Shown: positions 1 to 6,552 of the stretch, one piece after another
Numbering within the stretch: position 1 is the stretch's first letter
Layout: every line of letters begins with the position of its first letter
Assembly (NCBI GenBank): GCA_902797275.1
Contig: CADBSI010000016.1
Location: forward strand, 1 to 11,729
Length of the DNA: 11,729 bases
Direction of reading: 5' to 3'
From: an uncultured Erysipelotrichaceae bacterium
Lineage (GTDB): Bacteria; Bacillota_I; Bacilli_A; RF39; UBA660
Notes under the pieces: model-generated
What the model was told of the DNA's origin: nothing
The model's database searches: none
The model's input: the letters and a program-made list of their open reading frames with translations, nothing else
Position numbers and translations under genes: made by a program

Positions 1-2
1 AA

Positions 3-941
3 GGGGGAATAGTTTTAAATACATCTTCTAGTAATACGCATGTGTTCTCTTCGAAAATTAGTTCTCCTATTGTTTCAGTTTATGATAGAGCAGGCAATAA
101 AGTTCAAGTATCATGTAGTGTAATTAATAAAACTAAAACATATGATTTAGAAGTTCATTATATAAATGTAGGAAGAGAAGATGCAATTTTAATTAGAAGT
201 AGTGAAAAAACAATTTTTATAGATGGTGGTAGTTATGATAAAAAAACAATTATAACATCTTATCTAAAAAACTTAGGAATAACACATATAGATGCCATAA
301 TTGGATCTCACTTGCATTTTAACCATATTCAAGCACAAGCAGCTATTTTAGATAATTTTTCAGTTGATGCTATTTATTATGGTCAAGATTTAACTACTTG
401 TCTTGGTAAGTATTGTGAAGAAAGAGATCAACAGTATATTTTAGATAGCATTAAAAGACATAATAAAAAAATTACTATAATGAAATTAAATGATAATATT
501 ACTATAGGTGATATGAAAATTTTATGTATTGGTCCTACGACTTTAAGAACATTAAGTCAAACTAAGTATCCTCAAAATTATAATTCTTTAAATTTCATTT
601 TAACATATGGCAATAATAAGTTTATGTTTACAGGAGATTACATGCAATCTGATAATATTTTAAAACAATTTAGTCAAAGTACTTTAAAAATAGATGTTTT
701 AAAATACCCACATCATGGTAATTCTTCAATCGATAAAACTTTAATAAATTATATGTCTCCTAAATATGTTGTGGTAACAAATTCAAGAGATGAATTATCA
801 GGAAGAAGTGAAAGTACATATTTAAGTAATGTTGGAGCTAAAATCTATTATAGTTATCGTGATAAAAACATTTTAATTACTAGTAATGGTACTAATGTAA
901 GTATAAAAACTAATATTAATCCAAGTGATTATAAGCGTTAA
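3..941 (+). CDS. Ig-like / metallo-beta-lactamase-fold protein (ComEC C-terminal-like), 5'-truncated by the window edge
   Basis: The reading frame is open from the first bases, so the gene begins upstream. The GTG at 42 is the first possible start inside the window but lacks a ribosome site at proper spacing and lies inside what reads as an Ig-like domain tail (VYDRAGNKVQV). The rest is a metallo-beta-lactamase fold of the type found at the C-terminus of ComEC/Rec2: an opening strand HYINVGREDAILI, an IDGG turn, the metal motif HLHFNH at 309-326, FTGD at 627-638 and HHGN at 711-722. The canonical metal motif is HxHxDH; here the Asp is Asn, which should weaken the second metal site. Stand-alone proteins of this kind are often secreted or surface hydrolases or nucleases; the substrate is unknown. 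The Ig-like part suggests an extracellular location, but no signal peptide can be seen because the 5' end is missing. Confidence 0.8.
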   Translation, partial: GGIVLNTSSSNTHVFSSKISSPIVSVYDRAGNKVQVSCSVINKTKTYDLEVHYINVGREDAILIRSSEKTIFIDGGSYDKKTIITSYLKNLGITHIDAIIGSHLHFNHIQAQAAILDNFSVDAIYYGQDLTTCLGKYCEERDQQYILDSIKRHNKKITIMKLNDNITIGDMKILCIGPTTLRTLSQTKYPQNYNSLNFILTYGNNKFMFTGDYMQSDNILKQFSQSTLKIDVLKYPHHGNSSIDKTLINYMSPKYVVVTNSRDELSGRSESTYLSNVGAKIYYSYRDKNILITSNGTNVSIKTNINPSDYKR

Positions 942-978
942 AAAAGTTTACATTTAAAAATTTAATAAACTAATTAGG

Positions 979-1013
979 CAAAAAAGGTTGCATTTCTAAG
1001 CTTTTTTTGTTAT
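979..1013 (+). terminator. Intrinsic terminator after the MBL-fold gene
   Basis: An A-rich left arm CAAAAAAGGTT pairs with AAGCTTTTTTTG, with two G-T wobbles, around a short loop, and the structure ends in a T-run. It lies about 40 bp after the stop of the MBL-fold gene and before the ribosome site of the next gene, separating the two transcription units. Confidence 0.6.
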
Positions 1014-1056
1014 TATTTAGTTAGAATATAGTAGAATAGATTGGGAGATGAAATAT

Positions 1057-2040
1057 ATGTTCAAAAATTTTGATTTTAGTTGGTTTTTAACAACCCCAGG
1101 AATCCTAACAGGAGTAGGTTGTTTATTAATTTTAATATCAATTATAATCTTTTTATCATCAATGAAAGGAAAAAAGAAAGACGTAGAAGAAAATTTAAAT
1201 ACAGATGCAGTTATACCTGATGCCAATCCCGTTGCAAGTGGGGTAGCACCTATTGATTTTGCTAAGACAATGGAGCCAACTCCTTTAGATACTTCTTTAA
1301 ATCAAAACGTTGTTAATAATGTTAATACAAATGAAGTAGTAAATAATATTAGTGAAATGGATAAATTACAAACAACACCAGTAGCACCAAGTGTAGCTCA
1401 AGTTAATATGGAGCCTCAAATTCAACCTGTACCAGTTGCTCCAGTAAGTGTAGAACCACAAGTTCAACCAACAACTGTAGAGCCAAGTGTAGCTCCACTT
1501 AATATAGAGCCACAAATTCAACCTGTATCAGTTGCTCCAATAAGTGTAGAACCCCAAGTTCAACCAACAACTGTAGAGCCAAGTGTAGCTCCTGTTAATA
1601 TAGAACCTCAAATTCAACCGGTATCAGTTGCTCCAATAAGTGTAGAACCACAAGTTCAACCAACACCAGTTGCACCAAGTGTAGCTTCTGTTAATATAGA
1701 ACCTCAAATTCAACCAGTGTCAGTTGCTCCGATAAGTGTAGAACCCCAAGTTCAACCAACAACTGTAGAGCCAAGTGTAGCTCAAGTTAATATGGAGCCT
1801 CAAATTCAACCAGTGTCAGTTGCTCCAATAAGTGTAGAACCCCAAGTTCAACCAACACCAGTTGCACCAAGTGTAGCTTCTGTTAATATAGAACCTCAAA
1901 TTCAACCGGTGCCAGTTGCTCCAGTAAGTGTAGAACCACAAGTTCAACCAACTCAACAACCATTTAATTATGAAAGCATTAACCCTACAGTTAATCAAAA
2001 TTCTGAGCTTAAAAGACCAGATGATATAGAGGCACTATAG
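1057..2040 (+). CDS. Membrane-anchored Pro/Val/Gln-rich repeat protein
   Basis: The chosen start is ATG 1057: the ribosome site GGGAG at 1043-1047 sits 9 bp before it, whereas it abuts the other in-frame ATG at 1048. The protein is about 327 residues. It has a single hydrophobic span near residues 15-36, then a basic stop-transfer KGKKKD, then a long low-complexity tail dominated by Pro, Val, Glu and Gln. The tail carries six tandem 32-residue repeats and ends in a unique acidic piece (KRPDDIEAL). No enzymatic domain is visible. The topology suggests a short N-terminal anchor with an extended, probably disordered, Pro-rich rod; whether the rod faces the cytoplasm or the wall cannot be read from sequence, although KGKKK after the span favours the cytoplasm. 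It begins an operon with the CvpA-family gene (19-bp gap) and thioredoxin gene. I do not recognise a named family. Confidence 0.8.
   Translation: MFKNFDFSWFLTTPGILTGVGCLLILISIIIFLSSMKGKKKDVEENLNTDAVIPDANPVASGVAPIDFAKTMEPTPLDTSLNQNVVNNVNTNEVVNNISEMDKLQTTPVAPSVAQVNMEPQIQPVPVAPVSVEPQVQPTTVEPSVAPLNIEPQIQPVSVAPISVEPQVQPTTVEPSVAPVNIEPQIQPVSVAPISVEPQVQPTPVAPSVASVNIEPQIQPVSVAPISVEPQVQPTTVEPSVAQVNMEPQIQPVSVAPISVEPQVQPTPVAPSVASVNIEPQIQPVPVAPVSVEPQVQPTQQPFNYESINPTVNQNSELKRPDDIEAL
1375..1950 (+). repeat. Six tandem 96-bp coding repeats (32 residues each)
   Basis: Units begin at 1375, 1471, 1567, 1663, 1759 and 1855, all exactly 96 bp, with no spacer or indel. Each unit reads T-(P/T)-V-(A/E)-P-S-V-A-x-x-N-(I/M)-E-P-Q-I-Q-P-V-(S/P)-V-A-P-(I/V)-S-V-E-P-Q-V-Q-P. 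Two flavours occur: those opening TPVAPSVA (units 1, 4, 6) and those opening TTVEPSVA (units 2, 3, 5). DNA identity between units is high even at third positions, indicating recent expansion or ongoing gene conversion. Within a unit, EPQIQPV and EPQVQPT are themselves related, so the unit may derive from an older half-repeat. Confidence 0.95.
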
Positions 2041-2059
2041 CAATTAGAAAGGACACTTT

Positions 2060-2770
2060 ATGAAAAATATAGTTGACATAATAATCATAATATTTATATT
2101 ACTATCAGGAATAATGGGATGGAAAAGAGGCGTATTTAAACAACTAGTATTATGTGTTGGTACTATTTTAATATTTTATTTAGCATATAAGTTTAAAGAT
2201 CCTGTTGGAGATTGGTTTCTTTTAAATACTTCTTTGCCTATGTTTGATTTTCCTAATTTATTTAAAGGAGTAATTACTTTAAACATTTTAGTGTATCAAA
2301 CCTTAGCATTTATTGTAGTACTTGCTGTTTTATTAATAATCTTTGATATTATCTTATCAATTACAGGTTTATTTGAAAAACTACTTCGTATAACAATTAT
2401 TTTAGGAGTTCCTTCAAAAATCTTAGGTTTTATTGGAGGATTAATAGAAGGTTATGTAATTGCATTTGTTATACTATTCTTCTTAACTCAACCTGCATTT
2501 AGTTTTTCATTTTTTCAAGATAGTGATTTATCTAAACGTATATTGACTTCATCACCTGTGTTATCAGATATTGCTGGTGATACGGTTAGTGTTATTGAAG
2601 ATATATATAAGTTAAAAGATGAAAAAAATACAACTGTTTTAAATCAAAAAACATTAGATATGATGTTAGATAAAAAAGTAGTATCTTATAAAACAGCAAA
2701 CGAATTATATAAAAAAGGTAAAATTAATTTTGATGGTATAGAAAGTATACTTGATAAATATAAGGATTAG
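2060..2770 (+). CDS. CvpA-family integral membrane protein
   Basis: This 236-residue protein has four predicted membrane spans at about residues 3-19, 27-43, 79-103 and 123-143, and a polar tail of about 90 residues. The pattern after the first span (GWKRGVFKQLV) and the Gly-rich ILGFIGGLIEGYVIA before the last span match the CvpA (colicin V production) family. In enterobacteria CvpA was named for colicin V export and has since been tied to envelope stress and bile tolerance; the molecular function in Firmicutes is not established. The ribosome site AAAGGA at 2047-2052 supports the ATG. It sits 19 bp after the repeat protein and 8 bp before thioredoxin, so the three are probably co-transcribed. 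Confidence 0.82.
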   Translation: MKNIVDIIIIIFILLSGIMGWKRGVFKQLVLCVGTILIFYLAYKFKDPVGDWFLLNTSLPMFDFPNLFKGVITLNILVYQTLAFIVVLAVLLIIFDIILSITGLFEKLLRITIILGVPSKILGFIGGLIEGYVIAFVILFFLTQPAFSFSFFQDSDLSKRILTSSPVLSDIAGDTVSVIEDIYKLKDEKNTTVLNQKTLDMMLDKKVVSYKTANELYKKGKINFDGIESILDKYKD

Positions 2771-2778
2771 GATCAAAA

Positions 2779-3072
2779 ATGATAAAATATTTAGAAAATG
2801 ATTTTGAAAAAGAAATTAAAGATAAAAAAATACTTGTAGATTTTTATGCTTCTTGGTGTGGACCATGTAGAATGCTTACCGAAGTACTAGAAAGTATTGA
2901 AGATAAAATTGATATCTTAAAAGTAGACGTTGATAAATTTCCTGAGATAGCTCGTAAATACGGAGTAATGAGTATTCCAAATTTGATTTTGTTCGAAAAT
3001 AATCAAGTTATAAAAAATCAAGTAGGTTTTTTAAATGAAAACGAATTATTAGATTTTATAAATGAAAAATAG
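2779..3072 (+). CDS. Thioredoxin-like protein
   Basis: A 97-residue single-domain thioredoxin fold with the active site WCGPC at residues 26-30 (cysteines 27 and 30), preceded by the usual DFYAS strand, and the cis-proline motif SIP at residues 65-67. It lacks a signal peptide or lipobox, so it should act in the cytoplasm as a dithiol reductant. The WCGPC sequence is that of true thioredoxins, but the protein is slightly shorter than typical TrxA (about 104 residues) and clusters with a CvpA gene, so it may be an accessory thioredoxin. The start is supported by AGGAT at 2769-2773. It ends the operon; its stop codon overlaps the terminator hairpin. Confidence 0.9.
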   Translation: MIKYLENDFEKEIKDKKILVDFYASWCGPCRMLTEVLESIEDKIDILKVDVDKFPEIARKYGVMSIPNLILFENNQVIKNQVGFLNENELLDFINEK

Positions 3073-3097
3073 CATAGAATAAATTTATGCTTTTTTT
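3071..3097 (+). terminator. Intrinsic terminator of the repeat protein-cvpA-trx operon
   Basis: AGCATA pairs with TATGCT, closed further by a wobble pair, followed directly by seven T. The left arm starts inside the TAG stop codon of the thioredoxin gene. Confidence 0.8.
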
Positions 3098-3149
3098 GTG
3101 TTATTTTTTAAAAATATATTAATATAATTAATTGAATGGAGGAATAAAC

Positions 3150-3410
3150 ATGGAAATACTTAAAGTAAGTAGTAAGTCAAATCCAAGTAGCGTAGCTGGA
3201 GCTCTTGCTAATGTATTTAAAGAAAAAACGATTGTTGAAGTTCAAGCTGTTGGAGCTGGTGCTATTAATCAAGCGGTTAAAGCAATAGCAATAGCTAGAG
3301 GTTTTGTGGCTCCAAGTGGTAAAAATCTTGTATGTATACCAGCTTTTTCAGACATATCGATAGATGGAGAAGAAAGAACCGCTATTAAATTAATAGTAGA
3401 AGCTAAATAG
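3150..3410 (+). CDS. spoVS: Stage V sporulation protein S (SpoVS)
   Basis: From ATG 3150 the product is 86 residues, the length of Bacillus SpoVS, and carries its hallmarks: MEILKVSSKSNPSSVAGAL at the start, the Gly/Ala-rich VQAVGAGAINQAVKAIAIARG core, and FSDISIDGEERTAIKL at the end. The TTG at 3132 upstream is not the start, because the ribosome site GGAGG (3138-3142) lies between it and the ATG at proper spacing. SpoVS is a small Alba-like protein, proposed to bind nucleic acid, needed for late sporulation and dehydration of the B. subtilis spore core; homologues also occur in some non-sporulating bacteria. A -10-like TATAAT lies at 3123-3128 without a clear -35. It is its own unit, between the trx terminator and its own. 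A decayed second copy of its 3' end lies at 5231-5311. Confidence 0.93.
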   Translation: MEILKVSSKSNPSSVAGALANVFKEKTIVEVQAVGAGAINQAVKAIAIARGFVAPSGKNLVCIPAFSDISIDGEERTAIKLIVEAK

Positions 3411-3430
3411 CTTCTTTTAATTTTTTTAAT
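3398..3430 (+). terminator. Intrinsic terminator of spoVS
   Basis: A perfect 7-bp stem AGAAGCT / AGCTTCT with a 4-base AAAT loop, followed by a T-rich tract (TTTAATTTTTTT). The left arm is coding sequence and the TAG stop of spoVS lies across the loop and right arm. Confidence 0.75.
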
Positions 3431-3468
3431 TCTTTTTTATCATCTTTATCTATTTTAGATTTAATAAA
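3403..3468 (-). pseudogene. Possible C-terminal remnant of a minus-strand gene convergent with spoVS
   Basis: On the minus strand, 21 sense codons end in TAG at 3403-3405 and read as a charged, coding-like tail (KIDKDDKKELKKLKEA). The frame is closed directly upstream by a stop at 3469-3471 and there is no start codon, so it cannot be a complete gene. The stop lies inside the spoVS terminator hairpin, as would be expected for two convergent genes sharing one bidirectional terminator, the arrangement seen elsewhere in the window. It may be the last piece of a gene lost when the following non-coding stretch and surface-protein gene came to lie here; chance in AT-rich DNA is a real alternative. 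Confidence 0.25.
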
Positions 3469-3911
3469 CTATGTAGTATAAGCAAAAATCAAGTTAGAAA
3501 ATTTAATGTTAAAGAAATGTTTCAAAAAAGAATATAACTAATGTATCTTAATTTATATCTATATCTAAGTTTATTAATGTGATAGAATATAAAACAAAAT
3601 GTGTTGTAGAAAATTAATTAGTATTGATAGATATTAATTATGTAATCAAAATAAAGATTTAAATCAAAAAGTTAATTATTTGCTATGCAGATATTGTTTT
3701 ATATTATAGAAATATTACTTGCTAATTATTAATTATGTAGAAACTATCCAATTTTATGTCTTTTTATATTAATAAGGGTATTATTAAATAGATAAAAATC
3801 TAATAGATTGGCATGTGATTTAAAATTGTGTGAGGGTAGGGTAAAAATAGAAAATAAATCTATTAAAAACTTACTTTTTTAGTATTGTACATTTAAAAAA
3901 TTATAAATATA
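3469..3911. other. Gene-free AT-rich stretch between spoVS and the InlB-repeat gene
   Basis: Stops are dense in all frames and I find no start with a ribosome site, no recognisable RNA gene and no transposase remnant. A 13-bp sequence TATTAATTATGTA occurs twice (3632-3644 and 3727-3739). With the flanking evidence of spoVS duplication, this reads as decayed or rearranged DNA rather than a long regulatory region. Confidence 0.5.
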
Positions 3912-3940
3912 TTTTCTTTTTGTAATTATTATAGTATAAT
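3912..3940 (+). promoter_or_regulatory. Predicted sigma-A promoter of the InlB-repeat gene
   Basis: A perfect -10 TATAAT at 3935-3940, with a weak -35 candidate TTTTCT at 3912-3917 (17-bp spacer). The strong ribosome site AAAGGAGG follows at 3946-3953, 8 bp before the ATG. Confidence 0.5.
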
Positions 3941-3961
3941 AAACTAAAGGAGGAGTAATAT

Positions 3962-5125
3962 ATGTCTAAAACGGACAAAAATAAGAAAAAAATTATTGCT
4001 ATTATATCTGGTATTATATTAATTGCTATAATTGCTTTCTTACTATGGTTTTTTAATCGAAAGTTTGATGTCACTTTTGATTTTAATAATGGTACCAAAG
4101 AAGAAATCATTAAAGTTAAATATCACCAAACCATTAACGAAAAAGATATCAAAGATCAAAAAGATTTGGGAGAATTATTTATTGCTTGGTATGAAGTAGT
4201 AGGTATTAAAGAAAAAGAAGATGTTTTGGCAGATAAACCATTTGACTTTAATACTAAAATAAATAAGACTATTAAACTAAAAGCTCTTTACAAAGGAAAA
4301 ATTGAAACAATTACTATTACTTTTGACTCTAAAGGTGGTAGTGCTGTTGATCCTATTACTATTAATAAGGGTACTGAACTTATACTTCCAAAAGAACCAA
4401 CATATGCTGGTTATACTTTTAAAGGATGGTATGATATAAATGAAACCCCAATACATAATAATGCTCTTCTAGGAGAAGATACTACTTTATATGCTAAGTG
4501 GGAAAAAATACCTGAACCTAAACCCGAACCTAAACCAGAGCCTAAGAAAGAAGAAAAAATATCTTTATCTTTAAGTAGAGATACTCTTCATGTTAATGGT
4601 ATTAAAACCTCTACAGCTACTGCTACAGTTGAAAATTCTAGTGGAAAAGTTACTTATTCATTAAGTGATACGAACTGTATGACTATTAATGAAAATACTG
4701 GTGCTATTAGTGTTTCTTCTAATCCTAAAAATTGTTCTAATGGCGCTAACATTACGGTAAGTGCCAAAACACCAGGTGGAAAAATTGCAACAGCTGTCAT
4801 TTATTATGAAAAAGATTTAGTTTTAACTCACGACGGCAAAACTTATACTCAAGATGATAGAGCCAGTGGTAGATCTTCAACCTTCACTGTTAATGCTAAT
4901 CAAAATGTTAGTTGGAATATAGAAGCTGCTGTAAAGCCATCATATCGTTACACTTATAATGATTACAAAAACAAAACAGCTACATCCGTAACTGGTGGAT
5001 ATATAATTGACAGTATCGTAGAATCAACTGGTGCTACTAGCAAAATAACCACTGATGTCAAAGTAACTGCTACTACTAAAGCTGAACAAAAAATATCTTT
5101 AATAATAAACCAGTATGTAGCATAA
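3962..5125 (+). CDS. Membrane-anchored surface protein with InlB B-type repeats and Ig-like domains
   Basis: 387 residues. A Lys-rich N-terminus and one hydrophobic span (about 11-31) form an anchor with an outward-facing remainder. Residues 36-112 look like a degenerate Listeria-Bacteroides (InlB B / Flg_new) repeat, and 117-181 a canonical one, with ITFDSKGG at its start and GYTFKGWYD and TLYAKW at its end. A PEPKPEPKPEPK spacer (about 184-195) leads to a bacterial Ig-like beta domain (about 200-283) with its typical TGAISV strand, then a beta-rich C-terminal domain of about 100 residues. No LPXTG motif follows, so attachment is by the N-terminal span. Such repeat proteins are usually cell-surface adhesins or structural proteins; the ligand is unknown. 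It lies between intact spoVS and a spoVS fragment, suggesting insertion. No convincing terminator follows; a hairpin TATTCTT/AAGAATA (5171-5191) has no T-run. Confidence 0.82.
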   Translation: MSKTDKNKKKIIAIISGIILIAIIAFLLWFFNRKFDVTFDFNNGTKEEIIKVKYHQTINEKDIKDQKDLGELFIAWYEVVGIKEKEDVLADKPFDFNTKINKTIKLKALYKGKIETITITFDSKGGSAVDPITINKGTELILPKEPTYAGYTFKGWYDINETPIHNNALLGEDTTLYAKWEKIPEPKPEPKPEPKKEEKISLSLSRDTLHVNGIKTSTATATVENSSGKVTYSLSDTNCMTINENTGAISVSSNPKNCSNGANITVSAKTPGGKIATAVIYYEKDLVLTHDGKTYTQDDRASGRSSTFTVNANQNVSWNIEAAVKPSYRYTYNDYKNKTATSVTGGYIIDSIVESTGATSKITTDVKVTATTKAEQKISLIINQYVA

Positions 5126-5230
5126 AATTTAAAAGAAGATAATATGATGAAATAATCTGGATGTTCGTGATATTCTTTAATACTAAGAATAATACTATTT
5201 ATATATATGCTACTAAATAAAAAAATTAAT

Positions 5231-5311
5231 GGCTTACTAAGTCTACCAACGTTTTTAGATATATCAATAGATGTAGAGAAAAGAACCGTTATTAAATTAG
5301 AAAATAAATAA
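5231..5311 (+). pseudogene. Decayed duplicate of the 3' end of spoVS
   Basis: Read from 5231, the frame gives LPTFLDISIDVEKRTVIKL and then a TAA stop at 5309-5311. It aligns without gaps to IPAFSDISIDGEERTAIKL of the intact SpoVS. At DNA level, 5246-5299 matches 3339-3392 at 45 of 54 positions by my count, after which the copy loses two codons and runs to its stop. No start codon, ribosome site or N-terminal SpoVS core can be recognised upstream (5126-5230). It is therefore a fragment. Several differences change residues, so it is old and no longer under strong selection. Confidence 0.75.
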
Positions 5312-5343
5312 AAATACTAAAATCTTTTGACTTTAGTATTTTT
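5310..5343. terminator. Bidirectional terminator between the spoVS remnant and the kinase-fold gene
   Basis: A perfect 12-bp inverted repeat AAAAATACTAAA / TTTAGTATTTTT with a 10-base loop. On the plus strand it ends in a T-run to 5345; on the minus strand it is followed by T-rich sequence, and it contains the TAG stop codon (5317-5319) of the minus-strand kinase-fold gene. Confidence 0.85.
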
Positions 5344-6054
5344 TTCTATATCTATTTTTTCTAATTCATCAATTATATCTTCAAAATAATAATATCTTGT
5401 GAATTGTCTTTTTAAACTTAAGTAAGAATCAATTTCCTTTTTTAGATCTTTTGGTAAAATTAAACAATTTGAATTTGAAAGAGAACGTATATCCCTTCCT
5501 TTAAAAGTATCATTTATTAAATAATAAATTAATAAACATAAAATATCTAATTTATCATCATTAATACTTTCTATTATCTTTTCCTCTAAAGAACTTTCTT
5601 CATCTTTATAAATATTATCATCAGAAACAAATTCATCTACTATAGAAGAATCTAAATCTATTATTTGAAAATCTAAATTATTATTAATCATGATATTATC
5701 AGGATTTAAATCACTATGAATAACATTATTATTATGCATAATTTTAATTAAAGAAAGTAATCTTTTAAGAAGATTTAAAACTTCTTGCTTTGATAAAGAA
5801 TTAACATTTAAATTACTTAAAGTTATATAATCTTTTAAAAATTCTAATTTAATTTTACTTAGACAATTAAAAAATCTTTTTCTTTCTTTATCATTTATTT
5901 TTCTATAAGCAAGAGGAGTATTTAAAAAAGGTAAATCTTTTTGTTTTAATAAATTCCAACCTTCTATATCCATAGGTGAAAATTTAATTATAGTATTATC
6001 ATCATTTAAAAATATTTTATTATATTTAATGCCATTATATATAATATTACCCAT
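5317..6054 (-). CDS. Small protein-kinase-fold (APH/PKL-like) protein
   Basis: The start is taken as the ATG at 6054: AGAGGTG lies just before it, and a strong promoter (6076-6104) lies between it and more upstream in-frame starts, making the longer reading untenable. The 245-residue product shows a kinase C-lobe: VIHSDLNPDN at residues 111-120 matches the catalytic loop HxDLxxxN (Asp115, Asn120), and IIDLD at 131-135 stands in for the metal-binding DFG (Asp133). In the short N-lobe, Lys24 (TIIKF) and Glu31 are candidates for the ATP-anchoring pair. There is no glycine-rich loop of classic form. The substrate is unknown. APH-fold kinases of the CotS/YutH type are known in Bacillus spore coats, and this gene lies just downstream of two coat-like genes, so a spore role is plausible but inferred. 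Confidence 0.75.
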   Translation of the reverse strand: MGNIIYNGIKYNKIFLNDDNTIIKFSPMDIEGWNLLKQKDLPFLNTPLAYRKINDKERKRFFNCLSKIKLEFLKDYITLSNLNVNSLSKQEVLNLLKRLLSLIKIMHNNNVIHSDLNPDNIMINNNLDFQIIDLDSSIVDEFVSDDNIYKDEESSLEEKIIESINDDKLDILCLLIYYLINDTFKGRDIRSLSNSNCLILPKDLKKEIDSYLSLKRQFTRYYYFEDIIDELEKIDIEKNTKVKRF

Positions 6055-6075
6055 AAGCACCTCTAAAACAGTCAT

Positions 6076-6104
6076 ATTATACCATATAATAAGTAAAATG
6101 TAAA
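6076..6104 (-). promoter_or_regulatory. Sigma-A promoter of the kinase-fold gene
   Basis: Read on the minus strand: -35 TTTACA (6099-6104), 17-bp spacer, perfect -10 TATAAT (6076-6081). Transcription should begin near 6069, giving a short leader before the ribosome site and the ATG at 6054. It lies just beyond the terminator of the upstream coat-like genes, so the kinase-fold gene is expressed separately. Confidence 0.8.
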
Positions 6105-6114
6105 GTTTGTGTAA

Positions 6115-6138
6115 ATAAAAAAGAAGCATTTGCTTCTT
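6115..6138 (-). terminator. Terminator of the CotY/CotZ-like gene pair
   Basis: On the minus strand, AAGAAGCA pairs perfectly with TGCTTCTT across a 2-base gap and is followed by a T-run. The hairpin overlaps the TAA stop codon (6137-6139) of the second coat-like gene. Confidence 0.85.
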
Positions 6139-6541
6139 AGTTAGTATAAGTATCATTTAAACAACGTATTGCTAAGACACAATCAAGATTAATTGTAAAA
6201 AAGTTATTGGTACTTAAGTATGGCATAATGGTATTTTCTGTATCAGGATTTGGGGCTAATATTTCAAATGTAGCACAGTTGCAATCAACTTTATTAATTT
6301 TAAATACAGTACTTGTTCCAGTTTCACCGTTTAAGGTATAAGGCATGCTCCATAAAGTACCAGTAGAACAGCAATATAAAGTTATAGGTCTTGTATTATA
6401 GATATAACCATTTATACTTGGACCTAAACAAGGTTTATCACATCCTACATTATCAATATTTGGACACTCTGTATTTTTTTGTAATTCTAAGATAAATTCT
6501 AAAATTTTACTTATACATGTTTCTTTACAGTTATTTTCCAT
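6137..6541 (-). CDS. CotY/CotZ-family spore coat protein, second of a tandem pair
   Basis: 134 residues, Cys-rich (11 Cys). The family pattern of CotY/CotZ (ExsY in B. cereus) is visible: an N-terminal helix with cysteines and ILEFILELQK, a Cys-rich turn before CLGPS, a middle strand TRPITLYCC, TVFKINKVDCNCATFEIL, and the diagnostic C-terminal TINLDCVLAIRCLND, matching ITVDLxCFCAIQCL of Bacillus proteins. These proteins assemble into the insoluble crust or exosporium lattice, held by disulfides. The ribosome site AAAGGAG (6545-6551 on plus coordinates) overlaps the end of the upstream paralogue 11 bp away, so the two are translated from one message. Assignment rests on motif recall rather than on an alignment. 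Confidence 0.8.
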   Translation of the reverse strand: MENNCKETCISKILEFILELQKNTECPNIDNVGCDKPCLGPSINGYIYNTRPITLYCCSTGTLWSMPYTLNGETGTSTVFKINKVDCNCATFEILAPNPDTENTIMPYLSTNNFFTINLDCVLAIRCLNDTYTN

Positions 6542-6552
6542 AGTTCTCCTTT

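Noticed and set aside
42..44. GTG as the start of the MBL-fold gene
   Set aside because: The frame is open to the window edge, no ribosome site precedes the GTG at proper spacing, and the upstream codons read as continuing protein. The gene is better treated as 5'-truncated.
1375..1950. CRISPR-like array
   Set aside because: The 96-bp units are contiguous, in frame and coding, with no unique spacers.
1816..1998. Minus-strand open frame inside the 96-bp repeats
   Set aside because: It is a shadow of the repeat-bearing plus-strand gene, with Trp/Asn-rich periodic composition and no ribosome site.
3132..3149. TTG start for spoVS giving a 92-residue product
   Set aside because: The GGAGG ribosome site lies inside that extension, and the ATG at 3150 gives the standard 86-residue protein.
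5126..5230. N-terminal half of the second spoVS copy
   Set aside because: No frame gives a recognisable match to the SpoVS core; only the sequence from about 5231 aligns.
6055..6156. N-terminal extension of the kinase-fold protein from a start near 6156
   Set aside because: It would lie across the coat-gene terminator and the gene's own -35/-10 promoter. The ATG at 6054 has a ribosome site and starts a natural N-lobe.
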